Source: Treponema sp.
GTDB lineage: Bacteria > Spirochaetota > Spirochaetia > Treponematales > Breznakiellaceae
Direction of reading: 5' to 3'
Assembly: GCA_031266075.1 (NCBI GenBank)
Contig: JAISBS010000052.1
Coordinates: forward strand, 1 to 56,942
DNA: 56,942 nt
Below, piece after piece: positions 26,336-35,358 of this stretch. Both the position numbers and the translations under genes were made by a program. Within the stretch, counting starts at the first letter, position 1; every line of letters begins with the position of its first letter. Under the pieces are notes generated by a model. The model did no database searches. It worked only from the letters and a program-made list of their open reading frames with translations, and was not told the origin of the DNA.

Positions 26336-26447
26336 GTTCTTTCCATAACAAAAGTCCCGAAAATCCCGTTTTTCCCCCGGAAATTCCGCGCCGCCCCCTG
26401 CCCGGTTGTCAAAACGCCCGGTTTCATGTAAATTTATACAGGATTAT

Positions 26448-26461
26448 CGAATAATTATTCG
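26448..26461. promoter_or_regulatory. ARG-box-like operator upstream of argR
   Basis: CGAATAATTATTCG is a perfect 14-bp palindrome matching the ARG-box core GAATNNNNATTC. It lies 46 bp upstream of the argR GTG start and within the argR-fapA divergent region, so autoregulation of argR is likely. Confidence 0.75.
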
Positions 26462-26506
26462 TGGCGGGAATTTGTATCGCGTCCCCGCCATTTACCGGAG
26501 ATACAC

Positions 26507-26980
26507 GTGAAAGAAAGGGTGGCCCGCTTAAAGGCCGTCAGAAAACTGATTAAAACCTCCCGGATCGAGTCTCAGGAAATCCTGCTCAGCCATTTGCAGA
26601 AAGAAGGTTTTGTGGTAACGCAGGCGACCCTCTCCCGGGATCTAAAGCTCCTCAAGGTGGGCAAAATCTCCGATGGCCGCAACGGCTATATTTACTCTCT
26701 ATCCGGCGGCGATGAACGGCAGGAAACGGAGCGGACCTGCGCCCATGACTTCCTGCGGGGCTGTATCTCCATCGAATGGTCCGGTAATATGGTGGTGATA
26801 AAAACTTACTCGGGCCATTCTGATTCGGTGGCGCTGGCGGTGGACAATCTGGGGCTCGACGATGTGCTGGGAACCATTGCCGGCAGGGACGACACGGTTT
26901 TTGTCTGCCTTCGGGAAGGGATCAGCGGGGAGAATTTTATGACTCGGATGAAGGAGAGTATTCCTGATCTGGAAAATTAA
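26507..26980 (+). CDS. argR: ArgR/AhrC family arginine repressor
   Basis: A 157-residue transcription factor. The N-terminal winged helix contains the family signature around TQATLSRDLKLLKVGKI. The C-terminal domain (about 80-155) has the hexamerisation/arginine-binding segment AGRDDTVFVCLRE, with the GRDD Asp residues, where most ArgR have GDDT. It normally represses arginine biosynthesis and activates catabolism when L-arginine is high. GTG 26507 follows CCGGAG by 6 nt; no in-frame ATG gives full length. No arg genes are nearby, so its targets are elsewhere. The upstream palindrome fits autoregulation. Confidence 0.93.
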   Translation: MKERVARLKAVRKLIKTSRIESQEILLSHLQKEGFVVTQATLSRDLKLLKVGKISDGRNGYIYSLSGGDERQETERTCAHDFLRGCISIEWSGNMVVIKTYSGHSDSVALAVDNLGLDDVLGTIAGRDDTVFVCLREGISGENFMTRMKESIPDLEN

Positions 26981-26984
26981 CGGG

Positions 26985-27019
26985 AACTTCCGGAAACCCA
27001 ACCGGGAGTTCCGGAGGTT
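26985..27019. repeat. Intergenic hairpin between argR and pgi
   Basis: AACTTCCGG followed by AAACCC pairs with GGG, a small bulge, and TTCCGGAGGTT; about 15 pairs around AACC. It sits just after the argR stop. The core resembles the hairpin at 9093-9137 and the one at 55684-55722. Confidence 0.75.
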
Positions 27020-27090
27020 TTCGTGCCCTATGCCCGTAAAACCCCTGGGGAAAAGGCCGCCGCGGCCTGATACGCGGCATGGAGCAAAAC

Positions 27091-28674
27091 ATGAACTATA
27101 CGGATTTTGACAAAACCGCCGCCTGCCGGACCTTGCGGAACCTGGCGGCCCTGTACAAAACATACGATTTTACAGGACGGCTCAACGCCGCCAGGGTTGA
27201 ACAGTACCGGACTCCCATGGCGGCGGGACTGGTTTATTCCTGGGCTGCCAAGACGGTGGACGATGAGGCCTTGACGGCCCTCCAGTCGCTGGCGGATGAA
27301 CAGGAGTTGATCCCCAAATACCGGGCCCTGCTGGACGGGGAAGTGATGAACACCGGGGAAAACCGCAAGGTTCTCCACCATCTGCTCCGGGGGGAACTGG
27401 GAAAACCGGTGATCCATGAAGGGAAAAATATCGGGGATTTTTACCGGCAGGAACGGGAGCGGTTTTCCGCCTTTGCCGCGGAGGTCCACAGCGGGAAGCT
27501 CCGGGGAAGCACCGGCAAACCCTTCCGGGCCGCGGCCCAGATCGGTATCGGCGGTTCGGATTTGGGGCCCCGGGCCCTGTATCTGGCGCTGGAAAACTGG
27601 GCCGCCGCGGAGGGGAAACAGAAACTCCGGGCTGCCTTTATTTCCAATGTAGACCCCGACGATGCGGCGCAGGTTACCGCATCTCTGCCGCTGGAAGAGA
27701 CCCTGTTCATTCTGGTTTCCAAAAGCGGAACCACCCAGGAGACGCTGGCAAACGAACTCTTTGTAAAGGATAAACTTGCCGGGGCAGGGCTGGATCCGGG
27801 CAAACACATGATCGCCGTAACCAGCGAAACAAGCCCGCTGGCCCGGAATCCCGCGTATCTGGATTCCTTTTATATTGACGATTTTATCGGGGGCCGGTAT
27901 TCCTCATCCTCCGCGGTGGGGGGCTGCGTCCTCTCGCTGGCCTTTGGGCCCGATGTTTTCCGGGACTTCCTCTCCGGCGCGGCGGAGGCGGACCGGCTGG
28001 CTCTGGAACCGGAGATCCGCAAAAACGCCGCCCTGCTGGACGCGCTGATCGGCGTGTGGGAACGGAACTTTTTGGGCTATCCCTATACGGCGGTGCTGCC
28101 CTACAGTCAGGCCCTTTCCCGGTTCCCCGCCCATCTCCAGCAGCTCGACATGGAATCCAACGGCAAACGGGTGAACCGGAACGGCGGGCCTCTGGCCTAT
28201 TCCACAGGCCCCGTGGTTTTTGGCGAACCGGGCACCAATGGCCAACATTCTTTTTATCAACTGCTCCACCAGGGAACGGACATTGTGCCCCTCCAGTTTA
28301 TGGGTTTTGCCCAGAGCCAGCGGAAGGACGATGTACTGGTGGAGGGCTCCGGCAGCCAGTTGAAACTCAACGCGAATCTGGCCGCCCAGATTGTGGCCTT
28401 TGCCAAAGGGCAGGCTGACGGAAACCGGAACAAGGATTTCCCCGGCTTCCGGCCTTCAAGCCTTATCTGCGGCCAGCGGCTGACCCCAAAGGCGCTGGGG
28501 GCGCTATTGGCCCATTTTGAAAACAAGGTGATGTTTCAGGGCTTTGTGTGGAACCTCAACAGTTTTGATCAAGAGGGCGTCCAGTTGGGGAAAATCCTCA
28601 CCAAAAAAGTCCTGGCCCGTGAAGCCGGCGACCCCGCGCTGGAAGCCTACGCCAAATTGCTGGGTGTATATTAG
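27091..28674 (+). CDS. pgi: Glucose-6-phosphate isomerase
   Basis: A 527-residue enzyme that interconverts glucose 6-phosphate and fructose 6-phosphate in cytosolic glycolysis. Conserved parts include QIGIGGSDLGPRALYL (phosphate binding), SKSGTTQETLAN, ESNGKRVNRNG (catalytic Glu region), GEPGTNGQHSFYQLLHQG with the catalytic His, and a final Lys in the QEGVQLGK motif. ATG 27091 is chosen since GGAG 27081-27084 lies 6 nt upstream; ATG 27079 is too close to that site. It may be co-transcribed with the next gene (28 bp gap). Confidence 0.94.
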   Translation: MNYTDFDKTAACRTLRNLAALYKTYDFTGRLNAARVEQYRTPMAAGLVYSWAAKTVDDEALTALQSLADEQELIPKYRALLDGEVMNTGENRKVLHHLLRGELGKPVIHEGKNIGDFYRQERERFSAFAAEVHSGKLRGSTGKPFRAAAQIGIGGSDLGPRALYLALENWAAAEGKQKLRAAFISNVDPDDAAQVTASLPLEETLFILVSKSGTTQETLANELFVKDKLAGAGLDPGKHMIAVTSETSPLARNPAYLDSFYIDDFIGGRYSSSSAVGGCVLSLAFGPDVFRDFLSGAAEADRLALEPEIRKNAALLDALIGVWERNFLGYPYTAVLPYSQALSRFPAHLQQLDMESNGKRVNRNGGPLAYSTGPVVFGEPGTNGQHSFYQLLHQGTDIVPLQFMGFAQSQRKDDVLVEGSGSQLKLNANLAAQIVAFAKGQADGNRNKDFPGFRPSSLICGQRLTPKALGALLAHFENKVMFQGFVWNLNSFDQEGVQLGKILTKKVLAREAGDPALEAYAKLLGVY

Positions 28675-28702
28675 TACGTGAGAAGTCAGATAAGGAGAAG
28701 TT

Positions 28703-29278
28703 ATGGAACAGAAAAGTGTGGTTCCGGCGGGAAAAGGCTGGATCGAAAAAAACATCCGCGAATTGTCCGGGTCTCCGGTAAAGCGGATCGGCGATGACTG
28801 GGCCCTGTTGAGCGCCGGGGATACCGCAAAGGCCGGGGGAAACTGGAACACCATGACTGTTTCCTGGGGCGGTCTGGGGGAACTCTGGAGCCAGGATGTG
28901 GCCTTTGTGTTTATCCGGCCCCACCGTTACACGAGGGAATTTGTGGAAGCCAACTCCCTTTTTACCCTGGCTTTTTTTGACAAAAGCCACCGCAAGGCCC
29001 TGGCCGTCTGCGGCGATAAATCGGGCCGGGATATTGACAAGGCCGCCGCCGCGGGCCTGAGCCCCATTGTCTTTGACCGGAGCATCTTCAACGGCAGGGC
29101 CCAGGGGGTCATCGGCTTTGCGGAAGCCTCGGAGATCATCGTCTGCCGCAAGCTCTATACCCATGCCTTTGAACCGGCCAGATTTCTGGATCCGGCGATT
29201 CAGAAAAACTGCTACCCCGAAAGCGATTACCACACCATGTATATCGCCGAAACAGTGGGGCTGCTGGTCAAAGGTTAA
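28703..29278 (+). CDS. Flavin reductase-like domain protein (flavoredoxin type)
   Basis: A 191-residue protein of the FMN-binding split-barrel fold. Its N-terminal half has the family pattern WALLSAGDTAKAGGNWNTMTVSWGGLG, a flavin-binding region, then VFIRPHRYTREFVEAN and FTLAFFD. Flavoredoxin-type members carry electrons via FMN in anaerobes. AAGGAGAAG upstream supports ATG 28703. It is 28 bp after pgi. Its redox partner cannot be read from the neighbourhood. Confidence 0.82.
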   Translation: MEQKSVVPAGKGWIEKNIRELSGSPVKRIGDDWALLSAGDTAKAGGNWNTMTVSWGGLGELWSQDVAFVFIRPHRYTREFVEANSLFTLAFFDKSHRKALAVCGDKSGRDIDKAAAAGLSPIVFDRSIFNGRAQGVIGFAEASEIIVCRKLYTHAFEPARFLDPAIQKNCYPESDYHTMYIAETVGLLVKG

Positions 29279-29293
29279 GGAAAGCCCCGGCCC

Positions 29294-30220
29294 CTATTCC
29301 CGGCAGAGTTCCGCGGCGAAGCGGATGACCCGGCTGTAGGTCTCCGGGGTCAGGCGGAGGGGGCTGTCCGCGGAGCTGTTGATGACGCGCCAGGTTTCGG
29401 GGATGAGGAGCCGCCCGGCGCTTTCCCGAAGGGCCCCGGAGATCAGGCGTTCCGCCAGGTCCGGGTGTTTCCGCAGAGCCCCGGCGTAGGGGGCGGCTTC
29501 CCCGGCGGGAAGGGCCGTGATGGTCTGGGCGGGGATGCCGGCCCGGAGGAAGCCCGCGTCATCGGAAAAAGGGGTGGGGATCAGCAGCACCTTGTCCATC
29601 CGAAGCTGCCGGGCGGTTTTCAGGGCCTGATCCTGGAGGTTCCGGACCAGCCGCAGGGTTTTGCGGAGCCCCGGACGTTCGTCGTTTTTCAAAAAATAAC
29701 CGGTAGTGCTGGAGACGATGAGGGTGTCCCCGGTTCCGCAGGCGTCAAAGATAAACACCCGGGCCTTCCCCAGGCCCCATCGTTTCAGTTTTTCCGCCAG
29801 GCCAAAAGAACCCTGATCCTGGATGCCTTCCCCGGCCAGCAGCTCTTCCTTGTCGGTAAAGATGATAATCCAGTTCCCGGTGTTCTGTTCCCCCAGCTTT
29901 CCGGCGGCCAGCAAAAGCTGAAACACCGCGGCGCTGTTGTCGTTGGCGCCGGGACTGCCGGGAACCCGATCGTAGTGGGCGGCCAGAATGACCGGGCTCT
30001 GCCCCCGGAAGGGGAATTCCCCGGCGGCTTTGATATTTTGCCCCGGCGGAAACACAAAAAAGTGGCGGTTTTCCCCGATGGGGATTACCACCGCATTCAG
30101 GCCCGCCTCTTCCGTCAGGGATTTGAGCAGGGCGAAACGGTCCGCGCCGGGGGCGATAAAAGCGGCAAAGCGGTTCCAGGGGAAGCCGCCCCAGAATGTT
30201 TTGACCCCCGGATCACTCAT
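29294..30220 (-). CDS. M28-type zinc aminopeptidase-like protein
   Basis: A 308-residue hydrolase. Zinc ligands fit M28: His and Asp in AAHYDRVPGSPGANDNSAAV, the catalytic Glu pair in TDKEELLAGEG, and an Asp in FDACGTGD. The third metal His expected near the C-terminus is not obvious. No signal peptide is evident, so the protein should be cytosolic. It lies 3 bp downstream of pdxY on the same strand. Substrate unknown; some M28-like domains are non-peptidase. Confidence 0.75.
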   Translation of the reverse strand: MSDPGVKTFWGGFPWNRFAAFIAPGADRFALLKSLTEEAGLNAVVIPIGENRHFFVFPPGQNIKAAGEFPFRGQSPVILAAHYDRVPGSPGANDNSAAVFQLLLAAGKLGEQNTGNWIIIFTDKEELLAGEGIQDQGSFGLAEKLKRWGLGKARVFIFDACGTGDTLIVSSTTGYFLKNDERPGLRKTLRLVRNLQDQALKTARQLRMDKVLLIPTPFSDDAGFLRAGIPAQTITALPAGEAAPYAGALRKHPDLAERLISGALRESAGRLLIPETWRVINSSADSPLRLTPETYSRVIRFAAELCRE

Positions 30221-30223
30221 GGC

Positions 30224-31108
30224 CTAAAGCTTTTCCGCCTGAAAACGGAACGAGGGGGCGGCCAGTTCGCCCTGGGCCTGGATGATCGGCAGTTCCGGCG
30301 GCGTTCCCGGTTGTTCCCCGGATTGGGGGGCGGCCTTGAGGATGCCGAAGACCGACGCGGTGGTCTGTTCCAGGGTCTGCCGTATATCGCCGCTTTCCAG
30401 ATACCGGGAAAGGAACACCGACGCGGTTAAATCCCCGGAACCGGCCATGCCGGCCCCCAGGGGAAGCTCGGGGGTGCGGATATGGTAGACCCCGGTCTTG
30501 TCCGAAACCAGCATCCCGATATGGGCCTTTCCGTTTGTTTCCGGGGGGTTCTCCCGGCCCCGGTAACTGGTAACCAGTACTACAGCGGGCCCCTGTTGGT
30601 GGAGCATATCAATAGCCCGGCGGGCCTCGTCAAAATTTTCAACCCGCCGCTCCGTCAGGGCCTCCAGTTCAAACTGGTTGGGGGTGATAATATCCGCCAG
30701 ACCGATAACTTCGTTTTTGAAAATTTCGGGGATGCCGGGCTTTACATAAAAACCCCGGCCCACATCGCCCATCACCGGATCGCAGCAGTACCGGGCGCCG
30801 GGGGCCGCGTTTCGCACCCGCTTTACCGCATCCGTAATGGCCCGGCCCACTTCCGCATCTCCCAGATAACCGGAAAGAACCGCCTCGCAGCGGGGGAGGA
30901 CTCCCCGTTCCTCAAGGCCGGTAACCAAATCATGCACCAGTTCCGCGCCCAGAACCTTCCCCCGCCAGGCGCCGTAGCCCGTATGGTTGGAAAATTCCAC
31001 CGTGTTGATCGCCCAGACTTCACGGCCCAGCCGTTGAAGGGGGAAAACCGCCGCGGTGTTCCCCGCGTATCCGTATACCACATGGGACTGGATCGATAAA
31101 ACCGCCAT
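30224..31108 (-). CDS. pdxY: Pyridoxal kinase (PdxY/PdxK family)
   Basis: A 294-residue ribokinase-fold enzyme that phosphorylates pyridoxal or pyridoxine for B6 salvage. Features: [24 protein letters not shown] (substrate lid region), [27 protein letters not shown], and the catalytic-loop region [14 protein letters not shown], which reads GSGD where the family has GTGD. The minus-strand M28-like gene follows closely. The upstream region (31109-31165) holds a TTCA/TGAA-type hairpin. Confidence 0.93.
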   Translation of the reverse strand: MAVLSIQSHVVYGYAGNTAAVFPLQRLGREVWAINTVEFSNHTGYGAWRGKVLGAELVHDLVTGLEERGVLPRCEAVLSGYLGDAEVGRAITDAVKRVRNAAPGARYCCDPVMGDVGRGFYVKPGIPEIFKNEVIGLADIITPNQFELEALTERRVENFDEARRAIDMLHQQGPAVVLVTSYRGRENPPETNGKAHIGMLVSDKTGVYHIRTPELPLGAGMAGSGDLTASVFLSRYLESGDIRQTLEQTTASVFGILKAAPQSGEQPGTPPELPIIQAQGELAAPSFRFQAEKL

Positions 31109-31128
31109 AAATACCCGTCCTTGGAGCC

Positions 31129-31155
31129 TTTCCCAAAAACTGAAGTTTTGGGAAA
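31129..31155. repeat. Unit-A type hairpin upstream of pdxY
   Basis: TTTCCCAAAAAC (31129-31140) pairs with GTTTTGGGAAA (31145-31155) with one bulged A, loop TGAA. It uses the same AAAC-TGAA-GTTT core as other unit-A hairpins but different outer arms. Confidence 0.75.
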
Positions 31156-31165
31156 TTCCCCTTGT

Positions 31166-32560
31166 TTATGAATGCCAGGAGGATTTCCCCTTTTGGGGCA
31201 GGGCAAGTCCCTGAAGCATGGTTTGGAGTTTTTCTTTGTTAAAAAGTTCTATGGGCCGGGAATTGGCGTAGTCAAGCGCGGCCCGGGTAAATTCGGCGCT
31301 GGTTATCACCGCCGCCCTGGTAATGTTGCGATCCTTCGCGTCGTCCAGAATGGAACGAACCCGGGGTTCATCCACCGGATCGGGGCTGCGGTAAAAGCGG
31401 ATAAGCCGGGGCATTTTGCGGTTGTTCCGCCATTTTGCGGAATCATTTTCAATGGCCGTCAGCTCGCAGCCGTCGGGAAGGGTTTTTATATTCTGCATCT
31501 GGAGGTCCATGCGCTGGCTTATCACAGCCTTGCAGAGTTCGATAAAATCCGCCGGGGCGGAGGTAAGGTAATCCTTGATGTTGTCGTCGGACCGGAGTTC
31601 CTGATACTGGGCCAGCTTTTCCCCCACGTCCCGGAAATTTTTTTTCACCGCATAGATTTTGTCCCACTGGGCGATGGCCCTGTCCAGATCCCGGACTTTT
31701 TCGTAACAGAGCCCCAAAAAATACCGGGCATATAGACCCTCCTGGGCCCCTTCGTCGGTGATGGCACCCACCGCCCGTTCAAGGTCGGGGATGGCCTTTT
31801 CCGGTGCGTTCAGGGCCATGTAACAGCCCCCCCGTTCCACCAGCGCCCGGATCCGGAATTCGGCGTCCCGGGCGGCCTGTTCAAAAGACGCGGCGGCGGC
31901 GGTGTAATCCCTGGAGTCTTTTGCTATTTTCCCCAGAAAAAACCGGATCTGGGCGTTGTCGCCCTGATGTTTCAAGGCCGCCTCCAGCGCGGATTTGGCC
32001 TCGCTGGTTTTTTTGTCCTTGTAGAGCATTACTCCCAGTTCATAGAGGACTTTGCCGTCATTGGGGTTGAGTTCCGCGGCCTTGCGGAGGTAGTTGGCCG
32101 CCATATCAGTGCGGTTCCGTTCGGAAAAAAGCTTCCCCGCCCAGTAGTAGTAGTCCGGGTTGTTGGGCCGCAGCTTGATCAGCAGGAGGTATTCTTTAAG
32201 GGCCTCTTCCCTCTGTTTGTAGCGGATAAAAATCTGGGCCAAAAGCTGGCGGAATTCGATCTCCGGAATGTTTTTATCCGATATGCCCAACTGGTTCACG
32301 GTCTTGAATTCCATCAGGGAAAGCTCGTCCCGGCCTTCCGCATGATAGGCCAGCCCCAGATAGTAGTGGGCTTCGGCATTGTTGGGATCCCGGCCCACGA
32401 TCCGTTTTGCCGCCTTGATTGCGGTCTGGGTTTTGCCTTTTTTAATCAGCCCTGCCAGCGCTTCCACTTTGCGGGGCGCCGCGAAAGATTTTCCCAGAAA
32501 AAAGACGAGAAAACCGGCCCCGACTCCGAGAATAATGATAAGCGTCAGCGTTACGATCAT
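31166..32560 (-). CDS. Membrane-anchored TPR protein with a degenerate Mrr-like C-terminal domain
   Basis: A 464-residue protein. It begins with one N-terminal transmembrane helix (MIVTLTLIIILGVGAGFLVF) and then has seven or so tetratricopeptide-like repeats (NAEAHYYLGLAYHAEGRDEL, NPDYYYWAGKLFSERNRTDM, NDGKVLYELGVMLYKDKKTS). The last ~120 residues resemble a restriction-endonuclease-like Mrr_cat fold (ITSAEFTRAALDYANSRPIELFNKEKLQTML), but the D-ExK catalytic set is not visible. So it is probably a scaffold or binding module rather than a nuclease. ATG 32560 (reverse) is chosen because upstream starts run through a divergent gene region. It is divergent from a second TPR gene. Confidence 0.72.
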   Translation of the reverse strand: MIVTLTLIIILGVGAGFLVFFLGKSFAAPRKVEALAGLIKKGKTQTAIKAAKRIVGRDPNNAEAHYYLGLAYHAEGRDELSLMEFKTVNQLGISDKNIPEIEFRQLLAQIFIRYKQREEALKEYLLLIKLRPNNPDYYYWAGKLFSERNRTDMAANYLRKAAELNPNDGKVLYELGVMLYKDKKTSEAKSALEAALKHQGDNAQIRFFLGKIAKDSRDYTAAAASFEQAARDAEFRIRALVERGGCYMALNAPEKAIPDLERAVGAITDEGAQEGLYARYFLGLCYEKVRDLDRAIAQWDKIYAVKKNFRDVGEKLAQYQELRSDDNIKDYLTSAPADFIELCKAVISQRMDLQMQNIKTLPDGCELTAIENDSAKWRNNRKMPRLIRFYRSPDPVDEPRVRSILDDAKDRNITRAAVITSAEFTRAALDYANSRPIELFNKEKLQTMLQGLALPQKGKSSWHS

Positions 32561-32683
32561 GACTTTTCCTGTTTCCTGATGATATTCTATACTGTAATGA
32601 AAGGGATGTGAAGATATTGGACTTTGTTTCAAAATTTGGTTGGGTTTGGAACAAAACATAGGCCCGGCGCGGAGGGGGCACAA

Positions 32684-33382
32684 ATGAAGTATACCGGATT
32701 GCTAACCGTTTTTTTGCTTTTGACGGCCCTGCCGGGCTTTGGCCAGAACAATTTTACCCAAGGGGAAGCGCTGTTTATGCAGAACCGGCCCCAGGAAGCG
32801 CTGGCGTTTCTGGAGCTTGCCGCGGCGGAGGATCCCGCCCATATAACGACCTTCCAGTATTTGGGCCGGGTCTATGAACAATTGGGCCGCCTTGACGAGG
32901 CCATCGCCGCCTACCGGAAAATTCTGCCCCGGGCGGGAACGGAGACCGCCCGCATTGCTTTTAACCTGGGGAATGCGTATTTTATGAAGGGAAACACGGC
33001 TTTTGCGGAGCAGTTTTATACTCAGGCGCTGGAAGAAGACCCGGTCTTTGCCCCCGCCTGCCTGAACCGGGCCAACACACGGGTCAAGACGGGCTCCCTG
33101 AGGGATGCGGCGGCTGACTACGAGCGCTACCTGATTCTGGAGCCCCGGTCCCCTAAAAGGCCGGAGGTTGAGCGGATGATCGTCTTTATCCGGGAGGAAT
33201 TTGCCGCCGAAGAACGGCGGAAACTGATGGCGGAAGAGGAGGCCAGAGCCGCTGCGGAACGGCGGCGCCGGCTTCTGGAAGAGGTGTCCGCCTCGCTCCA
33301 GTCCGCGGCGGAAGACTCCCAGGGGATCTCCTCAGGGGCCGAGGGAGTTCAGGAATACGACGGCGAATTTGAACTTGAGTAG
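32684..33382 (+). CDS. Exported TPR-repeat protein
   Basis: A 232-residue protein with an N-terminal signal peptide (MKYTGLLTVFLLLTALPGFGQ; likely cleaved after FGQ region), so it should be periplasmic. It carries four TPR-like units (EALFMQNRPQEALAFLELAA, ITTFQYLGRVYEQLGRLDEA, TARIAFNLGNAYFMKGNTAF). A charged Glu/Arg/Ala-rich coiled-coil segment follows (about 180-215). GGAGG upstream decides ATG 32684. It is followed after 11 bp by a larger TPR gene; the two likely form one transcript. Confidence 0.78.
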   Translation: MKYTGLLTVFLLLTALPGFGQNNFTQGEALFMQNRPQEALAFLELAAAEDPAHITTFQYLGRVYEQLGRLDEAIAAYRKILPRAGTETARIAFNLGNAYFMKGNTAFAEQFYTQALEEDPVFAPACLNRANTRVKTGSLRDAAADYERYLILEPRSPKRPEVERMIVFIREEFAAEERRKLMAEEEARAAAERRRRLLEEVSASLQSAAEDSQGISSGAEGVQEYDGEFELE

Positions 33383-33393
33383 GAGACGGGGAA

Positions 33394-35358
33394 ATGAACA
33401 AAACAAAACTGATAATAGCCGGCATTGCCGGAGGACTGCTGATACTGCTCCTGATTGGCGGCGCGGTGATTTTTGGCCGGGGGGGAAGCTCCGGCCCGGC
33501 AAATTCCGCTTCCGGCGATGCGGGCTTTTCCGGCGACCGGGAGACGCTGCGGCGGAATACGATCGACATGGCGCGGGAGTATCTGGCATCAGGCGATTTC
33601 CGGCGGGCGCTGGATCATCTGGACCGCCTGCTGATTGAAGACCCGTCGGACCGCGAAGTCCGGGACCTCCGGGACCAGGTTTTGCGGGAACAGCGTCTGG
33701 CCGGCGGGTCTTCCGCCGTCCCTGTACCGGACTGGGGGGCGGGCGGGGCCGGGAACACGGGCCCCCAGAGTCCGGGCCGCCGTCAGGCCGCCGATGAAGA
33801 GCGGTTCCGGCAGGATGCTTCGGCCAGGGCTGCGGAGGAAGCGGAGCGGGCGGCTGCCGCCGATGCGGAGGCCGCCCGCCGCCGGGCCCAGGAAGAGGAA
33901 CTGGCCAGGGCTTCCCGGGAACTACAGGCCCAAATGCGGGCGGTCAACGATCTGGTTTCCCAGGGCAGGGCCTATCTGCAAAAGGATGACGTTCCGGGGG
34001 CCGCCCGGGTTTTTGCCGAAGCCCGTTCCCGGATACCCCCCGGCGAGACCCGGTTTGAAGCCCAAAAACTGGCCGATATGGCGGAGGCCTATTATGATTA
34101 TTCTTCCCGGCATTCCGATACCACCGGAGGGGCGGAGGCCGCCAAAGAAGCCGCAGCGCTGGCAGGCCAGGCCATTGCCAGGGATGCTTCCCAGGCTTTG
34201 CCCCATTACACTCTGGGGAAACTTGGCCGGGACCAGCGGCAGTGGGACAGGGCCGCCCTGGAATTGCAGACGGCGGTCCGGCTTGAACCGGACAACTATC
34301 TATACGCCTTTGATTTGGGCCGGGTGTATTTCAGCGCCCGCAAATACGCCGATGCCCGGCAGTCTTTTGAGACCGCCGCCCGGCTGAACCCCCGGTTCGA
34401 GCCCGCCTGGTACAACCTGGGGGGAACCCTCCGGGTTCTGGGCCGCCAGGACGAGGCTTTGACGGCCTACCGCCGGGCCATTTCGGTTAAGGAAGATTAC
34501 GCCATGGCCCACCGGGAAGTGGGCCGGATTCTCTTTGCCAAGGGGGATAACCGGGGGGCTATCGACGCCTTTACCAAAGCCCTCCAGTACAACCCCAACG
34601 ATTTAGCCTCCCTGCGGGAACTGGGCGCGGCCCAGAGCGCCGCCGGTAATTTTACCGCCGCGGAGACTTCGTTTAACCGGGCGCTGCAGGCCGCTTCCCA
34701 GGATGACCAGACCAATTACAATATGGCGGTGGTAAAAATCGCCCTGAACAAAAACGCCGAGGCGGTGAGTTTTGCCCAACGGGCCGCGGACAGCAAACCC
34801 TCCGATGCGGTGTACGCCTATACGCTGGGGCTTGCCTCGGAAGCGGCGGGGGATGAGGAGAGCGCCATCCGTGCCTACGCCAAAGCCATTTCCCTGGATT
34901 CAAAGTATGTGCGGCCCCGGATTAATCTGGCCAGCCTTTATCTGCACAACGGTTTCCCCGATGATGCCCTCAGGTATCTGAGAGATGCCTACCGCGCGGA
35001 GCCTGCCAATTTCGAGGTGAACAACAATATGGGGGCCGCTTACGCCCGGCAGGAAAACTGGACCGCCAGTGTGGAGCATTACGAAAAAGCGCTGGCCGCG
35101 GATTCCCGCAACGCCACGGTACACCTGAATCTGGCCCGGGCCTATGCGGGAGCGGGCGATCTGGTGAAGGCGAAGAACGCGTATCAGGAAGTCCTGCGCC
35201 TGAACGCCGACAACTGGGACGCACAGCTGGAACTGGGAAAAACCTGCGCGGGCCTGAGGGACGCGGATTCGGCCAAACGATACCTCCAGGACCTTTTGAG
35301 GCGGAACCCCTCCTATTCAGGCAGGGCGGAAGCGGAACGGATACTGGCCGGCCTATGA
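33394..35358 (+). CDS. Large membrane-anchored TPR protein
   Basis: A 654-residue protein. An N-terminal transmembrane helix (about residues 6-27) is followed by a Ser/Gly/Pro-rich linker. Next comes a charged coiled coil of about 60 residues (near 130-190, Ala/Glu/Arg rich) and then about ten TPR units to the end (for example YNLGGTLRVLGRQDEALTAY, VHLNLARAYAGAGDLVKAKN). TPR proteins mediate complex assembly; here the cargo is unknown. The gene precedes an AI-2E transporter gene whose ATG overlaps its stop, and follows another TPR gene at 11 bp. Confidence 0.83.
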   Translation: MNKTKLIIAGIAGGLLILLLIGGAVIFGRGGSSGPANSASGDAGFSGDRETLRRNTIDMAREYLASGDFRRALDHLDRLLIEDPSDREVRDLRDQVLREQRLAGGSSAVPVPDWGAGGAGNTGPQSPGRRQAADEERFRQDASARAAEEAERAAAADAEAARRRAQEEELARASRELQAQMRAVNDLVSQGRAYLQKDDVPGAARVFAEARSRIPPGETRFEAQKLADMAEAYYDYSSRHSDTTGGAEAAKEAAALAGQAIARDASQALPHYTLGKLGRDQRQWDRAALELQTAVRLEPDNYLYAFDLGRVYFSARKYADARQSFETAARLNPRFEPAWYNLGGTLRVLGRQDEALTAYRRAISVKEDYAMAHREVGRILFAKGDNRGAIDAFTKALQYNPNDLASLRELGAAQSAAGNFTAAETSFNRALQAASQDDQTNYNMAVVKIALNKNAEAVSFAQRAADSKPSDAVYAYTLGLASEAAGDEESAIRAYAKAISLDSKYVRPRINLASLYLHNGFPDDALRYLRDAYRAEPANFEVNNNMGAAYARQENWTASVEHYEKALAADSRNATVHLNLARAYAGAGDLVKAKNAYQEVLRLNADNWDAQLELGKTCAGLRDADSAKRYLQDLLRRNPSYSGRAEAERILAGL

